64,000 bases of DNA from Voacanga thouarsii (Eukaryota; Streptophyta; Magnoliopsida; Gentianales; Apocynaceae): positions 806,001 to 870,000 of the forward strand of contig JANUWF010002362.1 in the NCBI GenBank assembly GCA_026120185.1, written 5' to 3'. Positions within the stretch are counted from its first letter, which is position 1; every line of letters starts with the position of its first letter. The notes under the pieces are model-generated. The model was given only the letters and a program-made list of their open reading frames with translations. It did no database searches and was not told where the DNA came from. Positions 35,253 to 46,876 of this stretch are shown in pieces. A program made the translations under genes and the position numbers.

Positions 35253-36189
35253 TATGCACGGTTTCGGATCGGACAGGGTCGGGTTAGAGGACCGGCCCGC
35301 AGATCGCGTGGGCCAATCCCATTCTAAGGTGGGCCAGGCCAGGCCCAAGTCCAAAAACTTTGGGCCCGGCCCGACCTAGCCCCTAGTCCCTTGAGGCCTG
35401 CGGGCCGGGCCCAGGCCTATCCTTTCTCTCTCTCTCTCTCTTTTTACTTAACTCGATAAATGTATTGATATTGATTTGGATTCATTATATTTAAATAAAA
35501 AAATCAATTAAAATTCAAATAAAGTTTTAAAAAAAAGTATAAATAACTTGTAAATTAACTTAAAAATTAAACAAATAACGAAACACAAATAAGCAACTAA
35601 TAAAACGATAAAATAAGAATGCAAGATTAAAAAAGACTAATTAGTTGATGATCAAGAACAATAACACTTTGTGGAGCTTTACTTCTTGTCTTCTTCAAGA
35701 CTTGAACTATCCATTATTCCGCTACTCAATAATCTTTCAAAATTTGAAGACTTTGTTTGAAGAATTAAAAATAATATAACAAAATAAATTCTATACTGAC
35801 ACTTTTTGTAGAGAAAATGAAGAGATTTGAGAATTATGAGAGAAAGGGGAATTAAAATAAGAGAGTTGGAGAGAGTTAGAGAGTGGTGGTGAATTTTGGG
35901 ATGAATTATGAGGTATTTATAGAGTTGGGGGTCCAAAAGTAAAAAAAAAAAAAAAAAAAATTCTTGACCATTGAGAGGGGAAAAAAAAAAAAAAAGCTCT
36001 TCAAGGCAAGGCCAACCAGCCTACCGAGCCTGGGGCGGGCTGTGAGCCTAGGCAGGCCAGTGATTTTAATCCTTGGCTCGGACCGGTCCGCACCCTAGGA
36101 CTGGCCCTGGGACCAACCTGCTATAGTGTGGCTGGTTCGGCTCATGGGCCTGGCCTAGCCCGGCCTGACACGCCGGCCCACTTGCCAAT
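35253..36189 (-). mobile_element. G+C-rich-ended element, hAT-like (copy 2)
   Basis: Duplicate of 28851-29789, with its left end trimmed. It contains two poly(A) runs (35941-35960 and 35981-35996) that are longer than in copy 1. No transposase. Confidence 0.45.
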
Positions 36190-36634
36190 GCTATTTTTGA
36201 CGGTCAGTTTTCCTATAAATTCCCATAGGACCCACTGAAAATATTTTCTTTTAAAAGGGCCCCTAAGATTTTTTTTTTTTTCAAAATTTGATTTTGGGAC
36301 TAATTAATTAATTTTCTAAAATAATGATTTTAGAATTTAGTATTTTATGTATATTTATTTTTGCTTAATATGTTTTAAGCATGAAATTGGCATGTTGGTT
36401 TGGTTATAGACTTAAACCAAATTAATTTGATTAATTTAAATTGTGTCATGCATTTTATCACTTTGTTTTGAATAAATAGGGCTTGCGTGTCCTACATTTC
36501 TCTATAATTCTCTTGTATTTTCTCTTCTCATCTAATTCCTCTCATATGTAACTCGAGGTTTCTTCATTAGGAATTTATGTAATTAGATTATATAGGTTAA
36601 ATAAGATTAGAAATTATTTTATGAATTTGTACAG
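36190..36634 (+). other. Copia C leader, last part, copy 2
   Basis: AT-rich, with TCTAAAATAATGATTTTAGA palindromic blocks. It ends TTTGTACAG directly before the leader ATG, which itself looks like a 3' splice site. Confidence 0.6.
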
Positions 36635-36662
36635 ATGGCGACCAAGGCGAAGCAACAAGTTG
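36635..36662 (+). CDS. Leader exon of copia C Gag (28 nt)
   Basis: ATG at 36635 opens nine codons (MATKAKQQV) plus one base, ending at a strong donor GTTG|GTAAGAC. Joined to the acceptor at 36957 it continues in frame through a four-residue bridge into the gag ATG at 36969. The equivalent exon is at 30227-30254 (copy 1) and 55145-55169 (element F), each with the identical GTAAGAC donor. Without splicing the frame stops about nine codons later. The function of the Lys-rich leader is unknown. Confidence 0.6.
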
Positions 36663-36957
36663 GTAAGACTTTCTTCTCAAAACATTCATGAATATACAGG
36701 TTTTGACCAAAATTAATTTCCTTCTTGGCTCAAGGAAATTAATCTAGAAAAGTCCATAACCAAGCCCTGTAATTGAGTATATTACAATTATGTCAAAGTG
36801 TTGATATTTTGCATGCCAAACGATGAGACCACTAATTAAATATTTAAAATCCTTTAAATAATATTAAATCTAAATCCTTTTGTTAATATAGCAAGAATGA
36901 GACAATTGTCTCTTAATTTCATATGCATAGTCTAATATCTCTCATCTTTCATCTAAG
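36663..36957 (+). other. Predicted intron before copia C gag (295 nt)
   Basis: GTAAGAC donor; pyrimidine-rich TCTCTCATCTTTCATCTAAG acceptor ending at 36957. AT-rich, with in-frame stops. Length and signals suit a plant intron. Element F has the same layout, with the acceptor AG changed to TG. Confidence 0.6.
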
Positions 36958-37760
36958 TTATTTATACCATGACAAAAAATTTGAACTTACGTAGCACTTT
37001 GGAAACAAACAAGCTCACCGAATCAAACTTCTTGGATTGCTATAGAAATTTGAGAATTGTTCTCAAATCAGAAAGGTTGTTCTACGTATTAGATGCTCCA
37101 ATTCCACCACCACCAACTTAAGATACTCTTGTTGAAGAGCATGGATTCCATAAGAAATATAAAGAGGACAGTGACACAGCATTCTGTATCATGCTGACAT
37201 CAATGACTACTGAGCTTAAAAAACAACATGAGTATACGGATGCTCATACCATTATCTTCCATCCAAAAGAGCTTTTTGATAAGCAAGCAAGGACGGAGAG
37301 ATATGAGATTTCTAAGTAGTTATTCCATTCTAAGATTGTAGAAGGCACTTTAGTGACCACTCATGGACTTAATATGCTAGGGTTAATTGAGAAGCTTGGA
37401 TTACTTGGGTTCACTATGAATAACGAATTAAGTATAGACTTAATTCTTCAATCTTTTCCAGCTAGTTTTTCACAATTTGTGATGAACTACCAGATGAATA
37501 AGATTGAGACCACAATACCTGAGTTAATCAACCTTTTTAAGACTGTAGAGTCTTCTATGAAGAAAGAAAATAATGTAATTTTATTGGTTAGTTCTTCTTC
37601 AAAAAGGAAAAATATTTCTAAAAAGAAGAAAAATAATCCAACTAAACCTAAAGGTTGTGTAAAGAAGAAGGAGACAGCTACCGAAGGACCATGTCACTAT
37701 TGTGGGAAAAATAGGCTATTGGAGGCACAACTAAAAAAGCTACTTGGAGGCTATTAAAGA
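36958..37760 (+). pseudogene. Copia C Gag
   Basis: ATG at 36969 opens NLNLRSTLETNKLTESNF, then LRIVLKSERLFYVLDAP, DSDTAFCIMLTSMT and ELKKQHEYTD; from 37353 GLNMLGLIEKLGLLGF, LILQSFPASFSQFVMNYQMNKIETTIPEL and a Lys-rich tail. Stops at about 37120 and 37318 break it. The zinc knuckle near 37690 starts CHYCGK but runs out of frame before the His and last Cys. The order and motifs are those of copia Gag. Confidence 0.88.
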
Positions 37761-38230
37761 AAAGAAGCAGAAGGAGAAGCTTGCCACTACTTTCACTCTT
37801 GCAATATTTATGATCAATACGGCCTTTAATAATGAGATATGGGTATTGGATATCATATGTGGATCTCATTTGTTCAATAATTTACAAAGAGTAAAGAACA
37901 GTAGGAAGTTAGAGAAATGTGACGTGAACATTTGTACAGCAAATGGAGCAAAGGTTGCTGCACTTGTTGTCGGGACTTGTTATCTACACCTATCTTCCAA
38001 ATTAATTCTAGAACTATAAAACTATTTTTATGTACCAAAATTACTTAAAAATATTATCTCAGTTACTTGTTTAGACTTGCTTAGATTTTATTTAAATTTT
38101 AAGAATAAAAGTTGTTCTTTTTTATTAAATGATATCCATTATGGTACTGTAACTTTGATGAATGGTATATATGTTTTAGAAATAGAAAATCAAGTTCTTA
38201 ATATAAACAATAAAAGGCCAAGAAAAATAT
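37760..38230 (+). pseudogene. Copia C aspartic protease
   Basis: WVLDIICGSHLFNNLQRVKNSRKLEK corresponds to the WVLDTGCGSHLC block of this lineage; the Gly of the active-site triad is replaced, so it would be inactive. It continues CTANGAKVAALVVGTCYLHL, then stops. Confidence 0.82.
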
Positions 38231-39320
38231 AACACAAACCCATCTTACTTATGGTATTGTCGTTTAGGCTATGTAAATGAGAATCACATTTCTAAGTTAC
38301 ACAACTGTGGTAACTTAGGCTCATTTGATTTTGAATCATATGAGACTTGTGAATCTTGCTTACTAGAAAAAATGACTAAAGCCTCTTTTCTAAGAAAAGG
38401 GAAAGGGCTAAGTAATTATTGGAGCTAATACATATTGATGTATGTAGACCAATGACATTGCAAGTAAGATGGGGTTATTAATACTTCATTACTTTCATCA
38501 ATGATTATTCTCAATTTTGGTATTTGCATTTAATGAAATACAAATCTGAAGCCTTTGACATGTTCAAAGAATTCATAAATAAAGTAGAAAAATAACTTGG
38601 TAAGAGTATTAAAACTCTAAGATCTGATCGAAGAGAAGAATACTTAAACTAAAAGTTTCTAAATATCTTAGAAATAATGGGATGTTATCCCAATGGACTC
38701 CACCACATACACCTCAGCATAATGGTGTATCTAAATAAAGAAATCAAACGTTATTAGATATAGTTCGATCTATAATGGCTTTTGCTGATCTACCAACATT
38801 GTTTTGGGGATATACACTAGAAACTGCTATTTATATTCTAAATAGTGTTTCATAAAAAAATGATTGACACTACACCATTTACGCTATTTTATGGTAAAGG
38901 ACCAAAGTTTACTCATATGAGAATTTAGGGATGTCTTGCTTATGTAAAGAGGAAAAAATCAGACAAATAAGAGAATAATTATGACAAGTATTTGTTTGTT
39001 GGATATCCAAGAGAATCTCATGGATATTATTTTTATCATCCTATTGACAACAAAGTGTTTGTTTCAAGGCATGTTGTTTTTATAGAAAAGAAATTTGTGC
39101 TTAATAGAGATAGTGGGAGCAAAACTGAACTTAGTGAAGTTCAAGAAGCACAAACAAATAATCAACCTTTTGATCCTGAATCTATTGACGAAATAGATGA
39201 GCCATCTAATACACAAGAACTTCGTAGGTCAAGTAGGATACATATGGCACTTGAGGGATATGGATTTCTCATCACTAACCATAATAATGTATTACTCATA
39301 GAAAAAGATGAGCCTACCAT
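38230..39320 (+). pseudogene. Copia C integrase (heavily broken)
   Basis: In scattered frames: pre-integrase YLWYCRLGYVNENHIS-like and CESCLLEKMTK, the HIDVCRPMTLQVR first-Asp block, RSDRREEYL second-Asp block, HNGVSK with the Glu codon changed to a stop, then from 38992 VGYPRESHGYYFYHP and the acidic linker to reverse transcriptase. Many stops. Confidence 0.85.
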
Positions 39321-40196
39321 TCACGAAGAAGTTCTGAATAGTTCAAAATATGATAAATGGCTTGAAGCCATGACGTCAGAAATGGATTTCATGTATGACA
39401 ACAAAGTTTGGACTTTGGTTGATCCACCTAAAGGGATAAAACCTATAAGGTGCAAATTAGTTTTCGAGAAGAAAACCGACATCGATGGTAAAGTGATTAC
39501 CAATAAGGCACGATTGGTTGCAAAAAGTTACTGTTAGAAATAAGGTATTGACTATGACAAAGCATTTTCACTAGTAGCAATGCTAAAATCTATTAGGATA
39601 TTCTTAATACTTACCTCTCATTATGATTATGAGATTTGACAAATAAATGTGAAAACAACTTTTCTTAATGGAAATCGAACTGAGAAAGTATACATGACAC
39701 AACCTGAAGGTTTTACGTCCAAGGATCAAACTAGAGTGTGGAAGCTGTAAAGGTCCATTTATGGACTAAAGTAAGCTTCTGGGAGTTGGAACATCCATTT
39801 TGATGAAATAATTAAAGATTTCGGTTTCAAACAAAAAGTGGATAAACCTTGTGTATACAAGAATGTTAATGGGAATGTAATTATTTTCCTATTACTATTT
39901 GCAGATGATATATTGCTAATAGGAAATGATGTCTCTATTCTACAATCAGTTAAGATTTGGTTATCTAAGAAGTTCTCCAAGAATGACCTTGGAGGTGCAA
40001 CCTATATTATGAGAATAAAAGATCTATAGAGATAGATATAAAAATGTTTCTTAGTCTTTCACAGTCTACATATATAGACAAAATGCTAAAGATGTTTAGC
40101 ATGGATCAATCCAAAAAGAAATTCTTACCTATGACCCATGCAGTAAGCCTTTCAAAATTTATGTGTCCTAAAACACAAGATGAAAGGGATCACATG
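39320..40196 (+). pseudogene. Copia C reverse transcriptase, part before K3
   Basis: KWLEAMTSEMDFMYDNKVWTLV, GIKPIRCKLVFEKKTDIDGKV, then after stops the QINVKTTFLNGN and SIYGLK blocks. From 39838 KPCVYKNVNGNVIIFLLLFADDILLIGND follows: the catalytic YVDD reads FADD (both Asp kept). It ends mid-codon context KTQDERDHM at the K3 insertion and continues at 44461. Confidence 0.88.
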
Positions 40197-40446
40197 TGTG
40201 AAACCCCACCTAAAGCCAACCCTAGATTAAGGGCGTTGGGATGCATATCATATCATTTTGCATGAATATATATATATATTGTTGAATAATTTTATGTGCT
40301 TTAGAATTATGATTTATAGGTTAAAAGGCTTAGTTATGCTTATCGAGTAGGCATGGTAAAATGATAATTTTGCTTGAGGTCACAATAGGAAGATAGCTTG
40401 AGGATTAAATAAGAAGAATATTTGGGTGAGAAAATAAGAACAAGAG

Positions 40447-40510
40447 TTGTTGTGGTTTAGTGGTTAGAGTTTTGGAATTAATCTCTAAGGTCATGAATTC
40501 AAATCCCATC
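40447..40510 (+). other. tRNA-like pol III box pair inside K3
   Basis: TGGTTTAGTGGTTAG (40453-40467) as A box and AATTCAAATCC (40496-40506) as B box, at about tRNA spacing. It is the best preserved of the three copies in the window and is transcribed opposite to the K3 orientation, as in K1. Confidence 0.45.
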
Positions 40511-42095
40511 ATTTAAGTTTTTATCATGATTATCTTAGTTAAGTTTGAGTTTTTGTTTTCTTGCATTCCATAAAAATAGGAATGTTGTCCTAGGGGAAAC
40601 ATGAAGAGAATGTCCTAATCCTATCAGTATGTCCTAAAAAGAATTCTAGAGGAATTATTGTCCTCTTATTACCTCTAGCTTGTCCTAACCTCTTCACCAA
40701 TTAAATTTGTTCAAAATTTATCCAAATTCATGTTTTTAATTCCAGAAAATTCAGCAAGGATTAGTGGTCTTTGAATTTCGAAAATGAATCTTGGAGGTTG
40801 GAGATTTGACTGAAAATAGGAGAGGAGTTAGGGAAGGTTCCCAAGATAAATTAATCTCCATGGTTGAGCCTTCAAACTCCACTCCATAGTGTTCATATTC
40901 TCCACGAAAGAAATCTGGAAATTTTCCAGATTCTTGAGCAGCCTAACCTTTGAAAATCTCAACCATCTTTCTTACTCAATTGCTGTCAGAAAAATGGACA
41001 ATTTATTCAACTTGAAGACTGCACAAAACTACACAAAAAATCGGACTGCACAAAAGTACACAAACCAGAAAAAAATCTGGGCAGTTTTCGCTGCATAGCA
41101 GCCTGAAATCGAAGATGTTTCTTCTGCCTTCAAGCCAGCAAAATTCCTCTGCTTTTCCTGCATAAAGAAGGTTGGAAACTAGCCTTAAAGGACCCTTAAA
41201 CACCTCTCAAGAACCGCTGCAAGTCGGGCTGGAGCATTGCAGAAAACTGCACAAAAATTGCAGCAAAACATTCGAATCATAACTAGAAAATTTCCAGCCT
41301 TGTTGCCTTCAGGCCGTGGCCGAAAACCACCTTCAAACCTCTGTAAATTAACCCTTGTTCAGCCATGAACTGAACACCATTACCCCCTCCACTTACGTTT
41401 CACAATTGGACTCCATAACCACACCTCAAATTTCTCCTATAATCATTCCATTCAAACTTCCATTTGAATTTCAAAATTTCCAGCATTTACTCCATGAAAA
41501 CACCCTTAGATTAGGCTTCATAACCAGAAATTCCTCTACCATTGAGCTTAGAATTTTGGCCAGCCTTAAAGCTCCATCAATCTTCATTCATTTCAGCAAA
41601 ACACAGCAGTCCAACCGGCTCCATTGCAGCTCTAAGAAACCTCCATCAATCAAACACTAATAACATATCTTCTACCTCAAAACACTCCTCAAATTTCTCC
41701 ATTTGAATTTCAAACAACCAGATTTTCTCTTCCTCTCTAAACTGAAAATCGAAATCCCTGAACTCCCTCAATCATTTGGCTAGCACTCTCTAGAAATTCG
41801 TCCAGCATTTTTCCTCAAATTCTCTCCATTTTCACCAAGAACACACACTACCTTTCTTCAAGTCAAAGATCACTCTAAACACCTCCAATCCATCTCAAAA
41901 ACTCTAGAATACCCCTTCATACTCTTTGGAGTTCATTTCTGGAATTTATAACATCAAAACTTGAAAACAAAAATTGGCATTCGGATTAAAACTAGTTTTT
42001 CCCCTTGAAGTCTTAAGAACATCATCAAGGTAACCAAGAACAACTCTTTTGTTCATCTTCTTCCCTTCAACCTTTAACATATCATGCTAATACGT

Positions 42096-42096
<1 letters not shown>

Positions 42097-42173
<77 letters not shown>
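42097..42173 (+). repeat. (CT)n microsatellite, 77 bp
   Basis: Uninterrupted CT run in K3, the counterpart of the GA run in K1. Confidence 0.98.
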
Positions 42174-42174
<1 letters not shown>

Positions 42175-44460
42175 ACCGAAATGGTGGTTACAACCATGGC
42201 TGCTTTTCCTCCTCTCATGGACAATTCAAGACTCGCAATCGCGTGGACCTTCTTAAATCTTTGTCGAAATAATCATCAACCAAGTATTTATCCTTAACCT
42301 TTCTTTTTAATTCTGAATTCATGTCTCTTAGATGCTGATAGAGAGGATAGAATATGAATGGGGGATTGAGTATATGCATATGTATGAAGGGGTTGAGATT
42401 GGAGCTTGAGAATATGGATGATCATGATTAAGCTATATGGAATTTCTTGAGAATCGATGTATGTTCATCATGTCTTAAGAAATTATAAATGTTTAAGCAT
42501 GCTAGATGTTATGACACATTTGGTGAATATGATTTTTATGTTCTTATTTTCATTGAAGCCGTGAGTATGATTATGCTTAGTAGAGATTTAGTCATGTGAT
42601 AGTAGGTATGGATTTAAGTTATGAATAGAATAGTTTGTTGATTGATGTTAGAGAATATGTTCATGAATCTTGTTAGTAATAGAAAAATTATGATCATGAT
42701 CTTGTTGATCCTAGGCTATTTTAATTAGCAAATTTTATTACCATAATTAAAATTATTACTATATTTTTCCTCTAAAGATTTCGAAATTCCTAGAAAGTTT
42801 TGGAAATGGGGTATTAAATAAAATATTGATATTTTACTAGTCGAATAAATATTATTTTTCATTAAAAATAAAATATGTATATGTATAATAGTAAATAAGA
42901 TTTTTTATATAAATAATAATAAACAAAATATTAATGACCTTGTAGGCCTATATTCATAAATATTATTCATATTAAAATTTGTTTGTTATTTATTAAACAA
43001 AAATTTAATATAATTCATTTATTATTAAGTTTATTTATTAAAAATTAATTGTAATTTATTATTTATTTATAATAAAACCATTTACTAATATTTAACAATT
43101 AAACCCTAGTTTATATATAAGCAATAGTACTCGAGATTTATTATTTGAGCCTATAACTGATTAATAATTATTTTGCAACCCCTAGTTATTTTAACTTATC
43201 AAGCGAGACTTATTTTATAAAATCCTTTATCATCTAGCCTTAAAGCTTAGGATATTAGGGTCATAATTGTAATAAGTTGAATTGGGATTATTTATGTAAG
43301 AAAATATAGCTTCAGTATATCCTGATGTCTTGTGTTTACCCCAGGTGGAGTTAGGTCAGCCTTGGAAGATTTTTGAATTCGAGCAAGCAAAGGATCAGGT
43401 AAGCTCCTGCATGAACTTATTTGAAAACAAAATATTACTATGGCAAGTCAGATGCGATGTGTATGGACACTCATTTTGTAAAGGCAATTAAGGACTGTTT
43501 TTCTTTTTATTTCAGTCAAGCAAATCATTTGAAAATTAAACAAGCAGTTTTGCACAAATACTAAACTCTTTCTAAAATAAGAATTTTAGAAACCCTTAAT
43601 TGCTATTTCCAAGTAAATCAATGCATGATCAATTTTCTCCTGAGTAGGGCAATTAACGTTGAGTACTCAATAAGGGTAGGCTAGTAGTACTAGTATTGAA
43701 GAGCAAGAGCGAGTCTTCTGGCAGGAGGTCACCTCCAGAAGATGAACTCAACTCGGAGAAGCGATAGTACTACCTAGTCATGCCAATCTGAGTTAGCATG
43801 TTTCAGTCAAGTGGATAGTGTGTTTCCAGAGTGGACAACCGGTAAGTTTGGATGTAGAAATGGAGGAGTATCTCACCCGGTAGGCCGTACACCTACCTTT
43901 TGTCAGTTTGCATAAAGTGTGATAGTTTGACTGACAGTATGCTCAACGTGTGGCATACTGACCATATGGACATGGGGCCCAACGTGTAGTAACCCATGGC
44001 TATCCCTTTGAGTGGTTGTATTTATTGTGCACATGTACGATTTGAAAAGCAAAACACCACTCTTTATTTTTAACATTTATTTAATGATTGCCAGCACTTT
44101 CTCTTATGAAAATTTTACAACTTACCTATATGAACTATTTTTCCTGAAACACTCAAAGCACACACGGGCTTACTGAGATTTTTATCTCATCACTTTTTAT
44201 GCCATGTTTTCAGGTCGATCCTGCTGTGAAGATGAATAGCTAGATTTGTTGCCTATGCTTTGAAGACTTTATGTTATTTTTCTTATATGTTGTTTTGAGA
44301 GATGGTAGCAAATAATTTATTTTGGATTTGTTCATGTATTTTTGGGTTGTGATAAGTTCAATTTTAAAGTTTTGTGACCTAGTTATAAAGACCTCTTGTC
44401 CTATGGATGGGGCGACATCCCCAGCCCTGTTGGCCCTAGGTAGTGGGGTGTTACAACATG

Positions 44461-45150
44461 AATAAGATGCCATATGCTTCGGTAATTGGTTCTATCATGT
44501 ATGCTATGATATGTACTAGGCTCGATATATCTTGTGCTCTTAGTTTGAGGAGTAGATACTAATCAGACCCTGGAGAAAGTCATTAGGTGGCTATCAAGAA
44601 TATCCTTCAGTACTTGAGAAGAATTAAGGATGCATTCTTGATATATGGAGATGGTGACTAACATGTTAGAGGGTATATTGATGCTAGTTTCCAATTTGAT
44701 AAGGATGATTACAAATCCTAATTAGGGTATGTGCTCACTTTTGTAGTTGGGGTAGTTAGTTGGAAAAGTTCCAAACAAGATATAACTATCAACTGAACCA
44801 CTGAAGCTGAAAACATAGCAGCTTCCGAAGAAGCTAAGAAGGCAGTTTGGATCAAGAAGTTCGTTACAGAACTAGGTGTGGTATTTAGCATTGTTGATCC
44901 AATACCATTGTATTGCAATAACAATGAAGACATTGCATAAGTAAAAGAACCACAGTCTCATCAGTAATCTAAACATATACTTAGGCGCTATCACTTGATT
45001 AGAGAAATCACTGATAGAAAATATATAAAAATAGAGAGAGTTTCCACTGATCAGAACATAGCTTATCCATTTACAGAGGTATTGTTCCAAAAGAAACATG
45101 ATGGTCATGTTCAGTTATTTTGTATTATATACATGAATGATTGGGTCTAC
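44461..45150 (+). pseudogene. Copia C reverse transcriptase end and RNase H
   Basis: Continues after K3: MPYASVIGSIMYAMICTRLDIS, YLRRIKDAFLIYGD, the RNase H GYIDASFQ and EAENIAASEEAKKAVW blocks, then ERVSTDQNIAYPFTEVLFQKKHDGHV, the C-terminal end typical of this family. Several stops, including one within the first RNase H block. Confidence 0.88.
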
Positions 45151-45164
45151 TGTGAGCGGGAGAT
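45150..45164 (+). promoter_or_regulatory. Copia C polypurine tract
   Basis: GAGCGGGAGAT directly before the TGTTAG start of the 3' LTR. Confidence 0.85.
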
Positions 45165-46876
45165 TGTTAGGATTGTGCCATAGAAGTAATAATTTGTATA
45201 ATGAATTTTGCACATTAAATCAATAAAATGCATTCTTTATTTTTCAGTTTCCTTATTTCATATGTTTATGTGTATAAAACTGTTAGATAAAGTCCTAAGT
45301 ACAACACTGTGTTAAGGAAATCATGATAGAGAATGTAATGTGAGGTTCTTACTACACTAAACTGTGTTTGTGCTTAAAATATCTTTAGTCATAATATTAA
45401 TGATATGAGATAAAATTAATGTGCCAAGACTAGCACGTGATATACTTCTTAGTTTGATCAAGTGGTAGTTCTCACATCCGTGAGTATTGTGATACTCAAA
45501 GTTAACATGTGGATGCTTGTTATTTGTGCAAGTATCCTTAGACTTGAGAATTCCAAAGTATTTTGTTTACTAAGCATTGTACATTGATTCTAATATCTAG
45601 AGTCCTTGCAAGACTGCCTATAAGATGGACATTGGGTATAATGTGAAGTAAACGAAAGTAGTTGAGAGAGGGTCAATAAAGGATTCACCACTCCTAATAG
45701 TAGGAGCGGATATCTCAAGGCCACTTGTAGGAATCATTACTCAAGAAGTCGTTGGCTAAGGTAACTTTGTGTTTGAAATAGTTCCAATTAATACACACGA
45801 TGAGTAATGGATTCCGAAAACAAGTACTAAAATATTCGGGCAAGAATTAATTAATATTCTAGAGGGAATTAACACTAATTCCATACTCTAAACCGAATGA
45901 GATATTGTATAGTGAAATGAGTTTATTGTACTGACGTTTTGCTATTGAAAGGTTTATGTCAAGCCACTTGACTTTCTGGACTTTTGGGTAGTCATCATAT
46001 ATTACTTGATACTGCTAATGATCTGCTAAATATGAATTTATTAATTAGAGAATTAATAAATTTAATCTTAATTAGAATTAACAAATTAACTCTAATTATT
46101 AAAAGGATTTTTAATTTTATTATGATATAAATAATTCAGATTAGCTACCAATTGACTAGAAAACCTAATGTGTCACACAAAATAAAAGAATTGGTATGTA
46201 ATACATTATTTGATAATATTATATGGTTAATTTGTGAGAAAAAAATAATTATTATGGGCTAATTATAAAATATTATAATTAGTTGGGATTGAATTGTGAT
46301 TATTAAAATTTCTATAGGTGAATTTTAAACTTATTATAATTCATAGGGCCTAATTGCAATTCTTGAAAGTCCAAACCCATAATTTGGAAAGTAACAGTGG
46401 TTTTCCAAAAGGAAAACCAACTGGGAAAAGCTTTGTGCTTTTGTTCCCTAAAAGGTTTAGGAAATAATAAAATAAAGAAAAAGGGATTTCCAGAGAATCT
46501 TTAATAAAAGAAAATTTCTGAAAGTTTTTCCAAAAAAATTACGAAGCTTTTTCCTGTTGTTTTCCTTTCAAAATAAATTAACCCCAAAGCCATCGTATAT
46601 TACCTACCAGCATAGGGTTTTAGTGCCTAACTCAAGTACAATTCTTTGTATGGATTACTGTTAGAGAATTCATATTCTTGAAATTTGGTGACTTGATTGG
46701 ATCGACTAAAGAAGGGGATTCACATGGAAGAAAAAAAATATAAAGCTGTATTTTTTAGGTAATTAATTTTTCTTTCTTCTCATAATCTGTTTAATTACAT
46801 ACGAGTGATCATTTGCGTAGATTTCATTTTAATTATCCACTGCGTGTAAATTGCTTTGTATGATCGAAATCCAAAA
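45165..46876 (+). repeat. Copia C 3' LTR (about 1,712 bp)
   Basis: TGTTAGGATTGTGCCATAG to AAATCCAAAA (terminal CA changed to AA). Collinear with the 5' LTRs but with many substitutions, one missing stretch near 45525 and an extra AT-rich stretch near 46070-46120. Confidence 0.9.

Larger units (their letters stand above)
30317..36728 (+). repeat. Tandem duplication, copy 2
   Basis: Same order as copy 1 without elements A and E, and without about 0.45 kb of C leader. The G-D, D-C and K-G junctions are identical in both copies, so these joins predate the duplication. The unit ends at 36728; sequence beyond it (rest of C) is single-copy. Confidence 0.88.
40197..44455 (-). mobile_element. K3: complete K element, inverted (4,259 bp, TSD ACATG)
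   Basis: Starts TGTGAAACCCCACC and ends GTGGGGTGTTACA, the reverse complement of K1. A perfect ACATG duplication lies at 40192-40196 and 44456-44460. Removing the element plus one ACATG restores the reading frame from ERDHM to NKMPYASVIG of the C reverse transcriptase. Almost the same length as K1 although much of the sequence has diverged. Non-coding. Confidence 0.93.
33004..46876 (+). mobile_element. Copia element C, full length, interrupted by K3
   Basis: Plus-strand copia element: 5' LTR 33004-34756, long leader 34757-36634, tiny leader exon 36635-36662, gag, protease, integrase, reverse transcriptase, K3 insertion 40197-44455, RNase H, polypurine tract, 3' LTR 45165-46876. It lies inside element D: D integrase sequence stops at 33003 and resumes with GCTGTTTCC after 46876. 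The LTR pair is well diverged (the 3' LTR also has an extra 50-60 bp AT-rich stretch), and the coding region is full of stops. It is an old insertion. A few bases seem to be lost at the 3' junction. Confidence 0.9.

Noticed and set aside
35679..35936. 85-codon ORF as a hAT transposase start
   Set aside because: Copy 1 has it broken and no transposase motif follows; AT-rich filler is more likely.
42084..42297. ORFs with long Leu-Ser repeats
   Set aside because: Translations of the (CT)n tract in K3.
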